DNA from: Clostridiaceae bacterium
GTDB taxonomy: Bacteria > Bacillota > Clostridia > Lachnospirales > Lachnospiraceae
Direction: 5' to 3'
DNA length: 64,000 nucleotides
NCBI GenBank assembly: GCA_902363735.1
Contig: CABJBA010000003.1
Span: forward strand, 248,001-312,000
Shown: one piece after another, positions 25,503-33,504 of the stretch
How the letters are laid out: the number at the start of each line of letters is the position of its first letter
How positions within the stretch are numbered: the first letter of the stretch is position 1
Notes under the pieces: model-generated
What the model saw: the letters and a program-made list of their open reading frames with translations, nothing else
Databases searched by the model: none
What the model was told of the DNA's origin: nothing
Made by a program: the position numbers and the translations under genes

Positions 25503-26522
25503 TTAGTTACCATTTTTTGTCTTGCCGCTTGCGTACGTCATGGCAAGAGCGATGGCAAGAACCGCTCCCTTAATGATGTTCATGGCATAATAAGGCACTG
25601 ACATCATAATAAGACCGTTTTCCAGCATACCCACCAGCACTGCTCCCGCAAAGGTACCAAATGCATTGGCCTTTCCTGCACCTAATACGGAGAAACCAAT
25701 ATAAGCCGCACATACGGAGGGCATCAGATACGAGTCACCTGCTGAAATCTGGGCTGTTCCCACACGGGCTGCCAGACAGATTCCGCCGACGGAAGCAAAG
25801 GTGGCTGACAGAAAGTAAGCCAGTATTTTATACCTTGCCACTGGAATACCGGAAAGCTGGGCTGCCTCAGGATTTCCGCCAACTGCGTACATGTATCTGC
25901 CGTGTTTGGTATAATTTAAGAAAAAATATGCGAACAGCACCACGCAGATCATAATGATAATCAGCCACGGCTCTTTTCCCAGTGCCCGGAATGCTTCAGG
26001 AACAAGGCCCGGTGCCTGGCTTCCGTCAGGGCGGGTCATGCGTTCTGTGATGGCTCCGCCTCTGGAATAAGTCATAGAAACACCCTGATACATAAACATA
26101 ACAGAAAGCGCAGCAACCATATCCGGTATTTTGAATCTGACGATTAAAATGCTGTTAATAACCGCAACACTCAAACAAATGAGCACCGTAAGAACGATAG
26201 AAACACCAATATTGATATTGTGCCATACAAAACATGTCATAACCAAAACGTTTGCAAACTGAGCCGTAGCTCCAATGGAAAGATCCATGCCGTTTACCGC
26301 CAGAGCAAACGTAAGCCCCGTTGCAATAATAGTGGTAATGGACACCGCCCGAAGAATCGTAACCATATTGGACTGGGTCAGAAACATGCTCGTCCCCGTA
26401 TCCTTACTCCAGTTTCCGAATGTGAACAAAACAAACATAATGAGCATAGTTGCAATGGTGCCCCATTTTGTCACAAAGTCTCCGGCATTGATTTTCTTTT
26501 TTACCTTTTCTGCCCCAGACAT
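25503..26522 (-). CDS. Sugar ABC transporter permease (RbsC-like)
   Basis: 339-residue integral membrane protein of the BPD_transp_2 family used by ribose, xylose and autoinducer-2 importers. About eight to ten hydrophobic helices are visible, with the conserved GMDLSIGA, the RFKIPDMVAALSVMFMYQG segment and the AVGGNPEAAQLSGIPV coupling motif typical of RbsC. It starts one base after the stop of the ATPase gene. In this operon it should carry a ribose-like sugar, most simply the substrate of the kinase that follows. Confidence 0.94.
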   Translation of the reverse strand: MSGAEKVKKKINAGDFVTKWGTIATMLIMFVLFTFGNWSKDTGTSMFLTQSNMVTILRAVSITTIIATGLTFALAVNGMDLSIGATAQFANVLVMTCFVWHNINIGVSIVLTVLICLSVAVINSILIVRFKIPDMVAALSVMFMYQGVSMTYSRGGAITERMTRPDGSQAPGLVPEAFRALGKEPWLIIIMICVVLFAYFFLNYTKHGRYMYAVGGNPEAAQLSGIPVARYKILAYFLSATFASVGGICLAARVGTAQISAGDSYLMPSVCAAYIGFSVLGAGKANAFGTFAGAVLVGMLENGLIMMSVPYYAMNIIKGAVLAIALAMTYASGKTKNGN

Positions 26523-26523
26523 A

Positions 26524-28035
26524 TCATTTACCTCCTGTGGAATAGTAAAGCAGTTCTTTTTCGTTGGTATCCGCCGTTTTTAGCTCTTTAATGATTTCTC
26601 CGTCATACATCACATAAATCCGGTCACAGATACTTAATATTTCCTGGAATTCACAGGTAGCATAAATGATACCTTTTCCTTTGGCTGCCAGCCCCTCGAT
26701 CAGTTCATACATATCCTGCTTTGCCCCCACATCAATCCCCTTGGTGGGCTCATCAAAAATATAGACCTCCGAATCCTTATTCAGCCACTTTCCAACCACC
26801 ACCTTCTGCTGGTTTCCCCCGGACAGCAGGGCAACAATCTGGTTTTCCGATGGAGTTTTAATCCCAAGGTCCCGTATCATACCTCTGGCATCCTCTTTTT
26901 CCCGTTTCCTGTTTACCACTGAAAAACGGCTGGTGTACTTTTCCATAGCTGCAACAGAAATATTGGATACAACCGGATCCGTAATCAGGACACCTTCCTT
27001 TCTCCGTTCCTCGGGAACCAGAGCCAGCCCGTTTTTCACGGCCTGAGCAGGCCCCTTTGCCCTGATTACTTTTCCGTCCAGCTTCATGGTACCGCCTGCG
27101 TGCTGGTAAGCGGAAAACAAGGTTTTGCAAAGCTCTGTTTTTCCTGCGCCCACAAGTCCAGCCACACCGATGATTTCTCCTTTACAGACGGACATGGTAA
27201 TGTTTTTTACTTTTCCTTCTTTTTCTGTAAGGTTTTCTATTTCAAGCAGCGGCCCGCCGATCTCGCATCTTTTTCTTATGTAATTATCCTCATAGCTGCG
27301 GCCCAACATATATTCCACAAGAGTGTTTACTTCCAGTTCTCTGGTGAGGGGCAAATTAGTTACCAGCTTGCCATCCCTCATTATGGTAATGGTTTCACAG
27401 ATTTCATACAGTTCACTTAAACGGTGGGAAATAAACACCACCCCTACATCTTCTTTTGCCAGTTCCCGCACTACCCGGAACAATTCCAGCGTCTCGGAAT
27501 TGGAAAGAGGAGCCGTCGGTTCATCTAAAATCAGGAACCGGCACTTTTCCACCACGCATCTGGCAATGAGAACCATCTGTTTCTGTGCCAGAGTCAGTCC
27601 TGATACCTGTTTGTTCACATCCACGTTTACATTTAGTTTCTTTAATACCGTTTCTGCTGCCTGTCTGATCTTTTTCCAGTGTATGATCTGTTTACGCCCC
27701 ATCTTATTGACTAAGGTGTTAAACATTACATTCTCAGCCACAGACAGATAGGGGATCAGCGCGGTGTCGACTTCCTGGAATACAATCTCTATTCCAAGAT
27801 TTTTTGCGTCTTTGGGGCACCGGATTTCCACCGGTTCCCCTCCAACGTAAATTTGTCCTGTATAATGCGTATTGACGCCGGCAAGCACTTTCATCAGGGT
27901 AGACTTACCGGCGCCGTTGGCACCCACCAGCGCATGAATCGTACCACTTGTCAGGCTAAAATCAACTCCATTAAGGGCCTTTACCCCTGGAAATTCAATG
28001 GATATATCTTTCATTTCAAGTTTAACTTCATTCAT
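26524..28035 (-). CDS. Sugar ABC transporter ATPase with two ATPase domains (RbsA-like)
   Basis: 503 residues, the usual length of RbsA/MglA-type duplicated ATPases. The first domain has Walker A GANGAGKST and Walker B FLILDEPTAPLS; its signature is degenerate (SGLTLAQKQM). The second has a degenerate loop VAGLVGAGKTELCK, the signature LLSGGNQQKVVVGKWL and VYIFDEPTKGIDVGAK. This asymmetric pattern is normal for the family. It powers import together with the adjacent permease and lipoprotein. The gene lies 43 bases after the binding-protein gene. Confidence 0.95.
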   Translation of the reverse strand: MNEVKLEMKDISIEFPGVKALNGVDFSLTSGTIHALVGANGAGKSTLMKVLAGVNTHYTGQIYVGGEPVEIRCPKDAKNLGIEIVFQEVDTALIPYLSVAENVMFNTLVNKMGRKQIIHWKKIRQAAETVLKKLNVNVDVNKQVSGLTLAQKQMVLIARCVVEKCRFLILDEPTAPLSNSETLELFRVVRELAKEDVGVVFISHRLSELYEICETITIMRDGKLVTNLPLTRELEVNTLVEYMLGRSYEDNYIRKRCEIGGPLLEIENLTEKEGKVKNITMSVCKGEIIGVAGLVGAGKTELCKTLFSAYQHAGGTMKLDGKVIRAKGPAQAVKNGLALVPEERRKEGVLITDPVVSNISVAAMEKYTSRFSVVNRKREKEDARGMIRDLGIKTPSENQIVALLSGGNQQKVVVGKWLNKDSEVYIFDEPTKGIDVGAKQDMYELIEGLAAKGKGIIYATCEFQEILSICDRIYVMYDGEIIKELKTADTNEKELLYYSTGGK

Positions 28036-28078
28036 GGCATCTTTTCCTTACTATGTAATGGACGCGGAGCACTTATAT

Positions 28079-29248
28079 TTATTCTGAATAAGCTCCCTTG
28101 ATTGCATCATTGTATAAAGCATTAGGATCTTCCGCATCGCCCCAGCCATCAATAATGGTTGCCAGATCCGCCATAGTGTCCTTTTCTGAAAGCTGAGTTG
28201 TTAAAATATTGCTTGCATCCAGATCAAAATAATCCGGTGTTTCTTCTCCCATAAACTTCAGGGCCAGAAGGCGTACATCCACAATACCGATCAGTTTGGG
28301 ATCAACAGCTGCGGTAGATTTCCATACGTCGGGATTCTTAACCATAAGCTGGATATCGTCATTAGATACGTCAATGGTATACATGGGAATATCGGTCCGT
28401 CCAGCATCATTCAATGCCTGCAGTACGCCCTTTGCCAACTCGTCGTAGCATCCCCAGATAGCATCTACGGAGCCTTCCGGATACTTAGGAAGAATAGCAG
28501 CAGTCTTATTGGTCATATCGCCCCGGGCGTTAGCTGAATCAGATGGTGCAATCACTTCTAAAGTCTGGATTTTGCCTTCTGCTTCCAGCTTGGTATATAT
28601 TTCATTACGTCTGTCAAGAGGAGGGATTCCAGGGCCCATAAAGGTCTTTAAAACCTTCATCGGATAAGTTCCCCCATTTGCTTCGAATTCTTCCATCATA
28701 TAGCCAAGGGAAAGCTCAGCCAGTGCCTGGTCATTCTGAGCGGTGGAAGTCACTCCTTCCAGAAGCTCACCGCTTGCATCGCCGCCCTTAAATGGCATGG
28801 TGTCAAAAGTTACAACCTCCATACCCTTGTCCCTGGCAGGCTTTAACATCTCATAAGAATAGGATAACTGTCCATGAGATACGATGATTCCGTCATAGTC
28901 CTTTGAAATAACCTGGGCTACCGTCTCCTGGGCTCTTGCGTCATCTCCATCTGTTACAAAGGTATCAACAGTCCAGCCGAACTTTTTACCTTCAGATACG
29001 CAGCCATCCAAAAACTGCTGGGTATGGTCTCCTGCTGCCAGGTTCCGTACAACGGCAATCTTCTTTCCTGCCAATGAAACTGCTGTCTGACTCTCTCCTG
29101 CCTTCTCCGTCGCAGTTGTCTGAGTCTCAGCCTTTGTCGTTTCCGTTTTTGCCTCTGTAGTTGCCGGTGCAGCTGTACCGCTGCTGCCGCATGCTGTTGC
29201 AGACAATACCATTGCTGCTGCAAGCACCATTGCTAACTTCTTTTTCAT
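28079..29248 (-). CDS. Sugar-binding lipoprotein of the ABC importer
   Basis: 389-residue periplasmic-type binding protein. The signal peptide MKKKLAMVLAAAMVLSATAC ends in a lipobox with cysteine 20, followed by a Thr/Ala/Glu-rich spacer and then KKIAVVRNLAAGDHTQQFLDGC, the start of a Peripla_BP_4 ribose-type domain. Further marks are QVISKDYDGIIVSHGQ, MYTIDVSNDDIQLM. It begins the importer operon, with a strong AGGAGG before the ATG and a consensus-like promoter upstream. Ligand is not known; the kinase and isomerase behind it point to a 5-modified ribose. Confidence 0.94.
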   Translation of the reverse strand: MKKKLAMVLAAAMVLSATACGSSGTAAPATTEAKTETTKAETQTTATEKAGESQTAVSLAGKKIAVVRNLAAGDHTQQFLDGCVSEGKKFGWTVDTFVTDGDDARAQETVAQVISKDYDGIIVSHGQLSYSYEMLKPARDKGMEVVTFDTMPFKGGDASGELLEGVTSTAQNDQALAELSLGYMMEEFEANGGTYPMKVLKTFMGPGIPPLDRRNEIYTKLEAEGKIQTLEVIAPSDSANARGDMTNKTAAILPKYPEGSVDAIWGCYDELAKGVLQALNDAGRTDIPMYTIDVSNDDIQLMVKNPDVWKSTAAVDPKLIGIVDVRLLALKFMGEETPDYFDLDASNILTTQLSEKDTMADLATIIDGWGDAEDPNALYNDAIKGAYSE

Positions 29249-29320
29249 AAAGTAAACCTCCTTTAAAATATAAAATATAGTTTTTTATTCCAGACACACA
29301 TTCCTGTCCTTCCTGTAGAA

Positions 29321-29349
29321 ATTGTAGCATATTGTATCCGTTTTTTCAA
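29321..29349 (-). promoter_or_regulatory. Predicted promoter of the ABC-mtnK-mtnA operon
   Basis: On the minus strand a -35 box TTGAAA (29344-29349) and a -10 box TACAAT (29321-29326) are 17 bases apart. The ATG of the binding protein is about 70 bases further on. The wider gap 29249-29561 also holds the candidate operators at 29380-29416 and a terminator at 29501-29518, and no gene. Confidence 0.65.
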
Positions 29350-29379
29350 TATTTTTATTTGATTTTATTTATTTATTTT

Positions 29380-29416
29380 GTTTTATATTGTATTCAATAG
29401 TTATTTATGTTGTTTT
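29380..29416. promoter_or_regulatory. Candidate operator shared with the BMC operon
   Basis: GTTTTATATTGTATTCAA (29380-29397) matches 16 of 18 bases at 22181-22198, and TTTATGTTGTTTT (29404-29416) is identical to 22069-22081. Both places flank operons beside the DeoR-type gene. TTGTTTTAT recurs about 32 bases apart here (29378 and 29410), as expected for helical phasing of direct repeats. Low complexity of the region lowers certainty. Confidence 0.5.
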
Positions 29417-29500
29417 ATGCAGTATTTATGACGCTGTTATTTATACAACATTCTTCGGTAGCCTTTATTTAAGGCAGTATTAAATCAATATTACAAAAAA

Positions 29501-29518
29501 GCCGCCATCACTGGCGGC
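29501..29518 (-). terminator. Terminator of the WYL regulator gene
   Basis: GCCGCCA (29501-29507) pairs with TGGCGGC (29512-29518) over a four-base loop. On the minus strand the stem is followed by TTTTTT, about 45 bases after the WYL gene's stop. Confidence 0.85.
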
Positions 29519-29561
29519 ATAAATTACAGGACTGTCCTTTAATTCTTTGATCATTGTATCT

Positions 29562-30503
29562 TTACACGTTAGAGAAATAATCAGTAAGCGTTCTTAGCCT
29601 TTCTGCAATCAGTGTTTTTAGTGATTCCGGCTTTACTGATAAGATTTTCTCTCCATAATTTATAAAGTAATTTGCAATAAAAGTTTCTTCTCCTACATTA
29701 TAAAAACCACGAATATAATATTTGCCGTTTTCAATATAAAGCTTCATTGTAGGATAATGCTCCTTGTAGAATAAATCCATACCCTTTTTTGATATTTCAA
29801 ACTCAAAATTAGTAGCACCATGGATTTTATATAATTCATCAGCAGGTTTTATAAATTCAGAAAGAGGTTTGGAACTATATCGATTGCTTGTTTCAATACC
29901 TGAAATCTTATCACAGCGAAATACCTGAGATTTTTCTGATTCAAAGTTATATCCTGTTGCGTACCATTGTCCATAAGCTGATGAAATATCAAAAAATTGA
30001 ATGTAATATCTTTGATCGGCCTCTTTTTTTCGGTAGGTAACACTGCAAACCTTTTCTTCTATGGCATGTTGCAAAACATCGCTTAAAAAAAGGCATACAT
30101 TGGTATGCTGAACAGAAGCCAGACTGAACACTTTTTCAACTTTGCGAAGCATTTCTACTTTTTTTATAGATAAACAATTTTCAAACTTTTCCTTTAATCT
30201 TTCTACACTTAAATGAAACGGGGTGGTTTCATAAGCCCGTAATGTCAGCATTGAAAAATATAATGCGAAGACTTCATCAATATTGAAGACGATAGGAGAT
30301 AAAAGCTTATTGCGAAGTATACCATAATAACCATTCCTTCCATGTTGAGAATATATAGGCATACCAATTCTTTCTAAGGCTTCCAAATCTCTTAGAGCCG
30401 TACTCTTTGATATGTTATACTTATCCATCAAATCCCTTAAATTAAATGAATTTTTATCATTTAAAAATAGCATCATATCATTTAATCTTTCAGATTTATT
30501 CAT
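29562..30503 (-). CDS. WYL-domain transcriptional regulator (YafY-like)
   Basis: 313 residues. An N-terminal DeoR-like helix-turn-helix (LRDLMDKYNISKSTALRDLEAL) is followed by a WYL domain (about 130-220; the GQWYATGYN segment and RCDKISGIE) and a C-terminal WCX region. The ATG at 30503 follows GAGGA. The gene is clearly richer in A and T than the surrounding operons and so is its divergent neighbour, which suggests they moved in together. It probably controls that neighbour through the inverted repeat between them. Ligand unknown; WYL domains often bind nucleic acids or small molecules. Confidence 0.9.
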   Translation of the reverse strand: MNKSERLNDMMLFLNDKNSFNLRDLMDKYNISKSTALRDLEALERIGMPIYSQHGRNGYYGILRNKLLSPIVFNIDEVFALYFSMLTLRAYETTPFHLSVERLKEKFENCLSIKKVEMLRKVEKVFSLASVQHTNVCLFLSDVLQHAIEEKVCSVTYRKKEADQRYYIQFFDISSAYGQWYATGYNFESEKSQVFRCDKISGIETSNRYSSKPLSEFIKPADELYKIHGATNFEFEISKKGMDLFYKEHYPTMKLYIENGKYYIRGFYNVGEETFIANYFINYGEKILSVKPESLKTLIAERLRTLTDYFSNV

Positions 30504-30533
30504 AAAATTTTCCTCGCTTTTTATATGCAAAAT

Positions 30534-30560
30534 AAAAGGTGTCGCTATATGACACCTTTT
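30534..30560. promoter_or_regulatory. Operator palindrome for the WYL regulator, overlapping a promoter
   Basis: Perfect 10-base arms AAAAGGTGTC (30534-30543) and GACACCTTTT (30551-30560) surround seven bases. The right arm overlaps the -35 box ATGACA (30549-30554) of the peptidase promoter, whose -10 box TATAAT is at 30571-30576 (16-base spacer). The position fits repression of both divergent genes. Confidence 0.7.
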
Positions 30561-30576
30561 TGTATTATACTATAAT
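30549..30576 (+). promoter_or_regulatory. Promoter of the peptidase E-like gene
   Basis: -35 ATGACA (30549-30554), 16-base spacer, -10 TATAAT (30571-30576). The start codon is 33 bases beyond the -10 box, after an AAAGGAG ribosome site. Confidence 0.75.
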
Positions 30577-30608
30577 CAAAGAAAAGGTCAAAGGAGAAAA
30601 TATAATAT

Positions 30609-31223
30609 ATGAAAAAACTATTTTTAGCATCATCATTTAAAGATGCAGCCGATATATTCGAAAAATTCGAAAAAAATACAAGTGGTAAAACCGTAACTTT
30701 TATACCTACTGCAAGTATCGTTGAAAAGATGGTCTTTTATGTAAATGCGGGGAAAAAAAGTCTTGAGAAATTAGGGCTGATTGTTGATGTATTAGAAATA
30801 ACAACAGCAACTTCCGATGAAATAAGAACAAAATTAAAAAGCAATGATTTTATCTATGTAACAGGCGGCAACACTTTTTTCCTGCTGCAAGAATTAAAAA
30901 GGACAGGGGCAGATAAGATTATCATTGAAGAAGTAACCGCGGGCAAACTTTATATTGGAGAATCTGCAGGGGCCATAGTTGCCTCCCCCAATATTGAATA
31001 TGCAAAGGAAATGGATAGTGTAAAAAAGGCTCCGGATTTGGTGAGTTTTGATGCTTTAGGCTTAGTGGATTTCTACACAGTTCCTCATTTTACCAATGCA
31101 CCGTTTAAAAAAGTGGCACAAAGAATAGTCGATAACTATTCTTCCGATTTAAATTTATCTCCCATCAGCAACAATGAAGCGATTCTTGTTGAGAATAACC
31201 TGGCTAAAACAGAAAGGAGTTAA
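30609..31223 (+). CDS. Peptidase E-like (S51) serine hydrolase
   Basis: 204-residue protein of the class I glutamine-amidotransferase-like peptidase S51 family, which includes alpha-aspartyl dipeptidase and cyanophycinase. The nucleophile serine is in YIGESAGAIVA (Ser119), preceded by FIYVTGGNTFFLLQEL, and a histidine lies in YTVPHFTN. It has no signal peptide and is cytoplasmic. The gene is AT-rich compared with its neighbours. It is divergent from the WYL regulator and probably controlled by it. Its physiological substrate cannot be deduced; Asp-X dipeptides are the family precedent. Confidence 0.9.
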   Translation: MKKLFLASSFKDAADIFEKFEKNTSGKTVTFIPTASIVEKMVFYVNAGKKSLEKLGLIVDVLEITTATSDEIRTKLKSNDFIYVTGGNTFFLLQELKRTGADKIIIEEVTAGKLYIGESAGAIVASPNIEYAKEMDSVKKAPDLVSFDALGLVDFYTVPHFTNAPFKKVAQRIVDNYSSDLNLSPISNNEAILVENNLAKTERS

Positions 31224-31234
31224 TAGAAGCAGAT

Positions 31235-31265
31235 GGTGCAGCTGGGCAATCCGCCCTGCTGCACC
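31235..31265. terminator. Stem-loop between convergent peptidase E and deoB genes
   Basis: Thirteen-base arms GGTGCAGCTGGGC (31235-31247) and GCCCTGCTGCACC (31253-31265) with one mismatch and a five-base loop. A second small stem AGCTTG/CAAGCT follows at 31277-31292 next to CTTTT. A termination role is likely from position, though the T-run is weak. Confidence 0.55.
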
Positions 31266-31295
31266 GTAAGAAAACCAGCTTGGATACAAGCTCTT

Positions 31296-32483
31296 TTAAA
31301 GCAGCTTTAAAACAGGCTCTCCTATCATTTTTTCAGCTTTACTCAGATTAAAGTTTTCCAAAACTGTCACTCCCACCACTGCAAAAGTGCTCTGCTCGTC
31401 AATTTCTCCACAATTAGTATAAGACGGGGAATATGCCAGTAATGGTACTTTTTCTCTGGTGTGGTCACTGCCCTTATAGGTTGGATCATTACCGTGATCT
31501 GCTGTGATCATCAGCAAGTCATCTTCCCCCAGCAGCGGCAAAAGCCCGCCCAGTTTTTCATCAAACCGTTCCAGTTCTGCGCCATATCCAACCGGATCTC
31601 TCCTGTGTCCCCACAATGCGTCAAAATCCACAAGATTGACAAAACACATCCCGCTGAAATCTCTTTTTGCAATTTCTATAGTCTGATCCATGCCGTGAAC
31701 ACTGCTTTGAGACTTATGCCCTTCCGTCAATCCTTCCCCATCAAAAATATCATAGATTTTACCCACACTGATTACATCAAGACCAGCATCCTTTAATACA
31801 TTCAAAGCAGTGGCTCCAAAAGGCTTCAAAGCATAATCATGGCGGTTGGCAGTTCTTTTAAACTCACCCTTTTTCATCCCTATATAGGGCCTTGCAATAA
31901 CTCTTCCTACCTTCCACTCATCTTTTAAGGTCAGTTCTCTGGCAATCTCACAGCAACGGTAAAGTTCCTGAAGACCAAAGGTTTCCTCATGGGCGCATAT
32001 CTGCAAAACTGAGTCAGCAGAAGTATACACAATCATGTCTCCGGTAGCGATCTGGTGCTCTCCCAGCTCATCCATGATTTCTGTACCGCTGGCAGATTTA
32101 TTTCCCACGATCTTGTGGCCGGTTCGTTTTTCCAGTTCATCCAGCAATTCCTTGGGAAACCCGGTTTCGGTAAAGGTTTTAAATGGCTTTGTAATATAAA
32201 GCCCCATCATCTCCCAATGGCCTGTCATGGTATCTTTTCCCACGCTGGCTTCATTGAGTTTTCCATAATACGCCAAAGGCTTTGAAACAGGCTTTACATG
32301 ATTTAACTGACACAGATTCCCCAGTCCAAGTTTTTCTAAATTAGGCAGTGAAAGATGGCTTACAGAAGCATCGATATGACCCAGAGTATTGCTGCCTTCA
32401 TCTCCGTACCGGGCGGCGTCAGCCATTTCCCCTATTCCCAAAGAATCAATGACTATAACAAAAACACGTTTAAATGGTTTCAT
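31296..32483 (-). CDS. deoB: Phosphopentomutase
   Basis: 395-residue metal-dependent mutase of the alkaline phosphatase superfamily that interconverts ribose (or 2-deoxyribose) 1-phosphate and 5-phosphate in nucleoside catabolism. Marks are [18 protein letters not shown] (metal aspartate), [18 protein letters not shown] (with the phosphorylated threonine in [13 protein letters not shown]) and [23 protein letters not shown] (metal ligands). AAGGAGG precedes the ATG. It appears to be transcribed alone from its own promoter. It is not part of the proposed deoxyribose pathway, because a 5-deoxy sugar has no 5-phosphate, though it shares nucleoside-derived pentose metabolism. Confidence 0.96.
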   Translation of the reverse strand: MKPFKRVFVIVIDSLGIGEMADAARYGDEGSNTLGHIDASVSHLSLPNLEKLGLGNLCQLNHVKPVSKPLAYYGKLNEASVGKDTMTGHWEMMGLYITKPFKTFTETGFPKELLDELEKRTGHKIVGNKSASGTEIMDELGEHQIATGDMIVYTSADSVLQICAHEETFGLQELYRCCEIARELTLKDEWKVGRVIARPYIGMKKGEFKRTANRHDYALKPFGATALNVLKDAGLDVISVGKIYDIFDGEGLTEGHKSQSSVHGMDQTIEIAKRDFSGMCFVNLVDFDALWGHRRDPVGYGAELERFDEKLGGLLPLLGEDDLLMITADHGNDPTYKGSDHTREKVPLLAYSPSYTNCGEIDEQSTFAVVGVTVLENFNLSKAEKMIGEPVLKLL

Positions 32484-32521
32484 ATATCCTCCTTAAGACT
32501 GTTTTCAAATATCTTAATTTC

Positions 32522-32549
32522 ATTATACAGTCCTTTGGGACTTTTACAA
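32522..32549 (-). promoter_or_regulatory. Promoter of deoB with inverted repeat in the spacer
   Basis: Minus-strand -35 TTGTAA (32544-32549) and -10 TATAAT (32522-32527), 16 bases apart. The spacer contains AGTCC and GGACT facing each other, a possible small operator. The same gap follows the stop of dppA. Confidence 0.65.
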
Positions 32550-32587
32550 GGCTTTTTCCCTATAATTACCGCACCTTTGAGATGCCT

Positions 32588-33382
32588 TTATAATATGAAC
32601 ATCTTCGCCGTCATAAGATCATTCATATCCTTAGCCATATATGAAACAGTATACTCATCCAGCATCCTTACTCCCGGAAAAAACGATGCCCGCAGTGCAT
32701 CAAAATGGTCTTTAAAACTGATTTCCAGTTCTATGGAATCGGGCACATCTAAATGACACTTGTCTTTATTCAAAAGCGCGTGGTATACCCCTTCACAAAT
32801 TTTTTCCTGAGCCATTTCCGGCGCAAGATTGATGGTTGCATTTCCAAGACCTTCTTTCACTGCCACAGCCGTAATATGAGAATTATATTCATGTACATGA
32901 CCGCAAAGGGCTTCATCTCCGCTGATAAATACAGAGGGAACACCAAGTGACTGCCCATAGAAAGCGTGCATAAGAAATTCAGAAGCTATTTTACCATTGA
33001 ATTTTACAATATTATTACGTCTGTTCATCGTGTGTGACAACGGATTGCCCTTAGAGCCTGCAGGTGAATGATATCCCACAAACATGAGGGCATCAAAACT
33101 GCTGTCCAGTCCGCAGACCATAGATGCAGGAGAGCCTTCCCACCCAAATATAACTTTTACTTCTTTCGGAAATAAAGATAAATCCATGTTACGCCCTGAG
33201 TCATGGGCATCCTTCACATAAATTTCTGTGGCTCCTGCCTTAATTGCGCCCTTGCAGGCAGCCACTGCTTCAAGTGTCATCTCTCTGGCAAGAGGACCGT
33301 GCTCAATGTCTCCTAAATTTGTAGAGTTCCAGGATGTTGAACCTGAAATGCCTTCAAAGTCAACGCTAATATAAACTTTCAT
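32588..33382 (-). CDS. dppA: M55-family D-aminopeptidase
   Basis: 264-residue metallopeptidase of the DppA (M55) family, which releases D-amino acids such as D-Ala from short peptides and so recycles cell-wall peptides. It starts MKVYISVDFEGISGSTSW, with the zinc ligands Asp and Glu in VDFEG, and continues with VYVKDAHDSGRNMD-like and YHSPAGSKGNPLSHTMN segments. The start at 33382 is chosen by family similarity; the ribosome site (AGAG) is weak. It follows 17 bases after the stop of an M20 peptidase remnant, and M20-M55 pairs are common, so it probably lost its operon partner and now depends on transcription from hydF. Confidence 0.92.
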   Translation of the reverse strand: MKVYISVDFEGISGSTSWNSTNLGDIEHGPLAREMTLEAVAACKGAIKAGATEIYVKDAHDSGRNMDLSLFPKEVKVIFGWEGSPASMVCGLDSSFDALMFVGYHSPAGSKGNPLSHTMNRRNNIVKFNGKIASEFLMHAFYGQSLGVPSVFISGDEALCGHVHEYNSHITAVAVKEGLGNATINLAPEMAQEKICEGVYHALLNKDKCHLDVPDSIELEISFKDHFDALRASFFPGVRMLDEYTVSYMAKDMNDLMTAKMFIL

Positions 33383-33399
33383 TGTTTTTCTCTTTTCTT

Positions 33400-33504
33400 T
33401 TATTTTTTCAACAATCTTAAAGTCAGTTCTGTCTGTAACCTTACTCCCAGTTTCAGACATTCTTCGTCAATATCAAACAGATTGCTATGAAGAAAGTAAT
33501 GATA
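33400..33504 (-). pseudogene. C-terminal remnant of an M20-family amidohydrolase/peptidase
   Basis: Directly after the hydF stop codon, in the same frame, about 34 codons run to a TAA at 33400-33402. They read YHYFLHSNLFDIDEECLKLG and then VRLQTELTLRLLKK, which resembles the end of M20D amidohydrolases (histidine ligand followed by FDIDE-x-LK-x-G). No start or upstream body exists, because hydF occupies that place. This looks like what a deletion or insertion left of a peptidase gene that once preceded dppA. The similarity is by eye only. Confidence 0.6.

Noticed and set aside
31296..32483. deoB as a member of the deoxyribose BMC pathway
   Set aside because: It has its own promoter and acts on 5-phosphates, which 5-deoxy sugars cannot carry.
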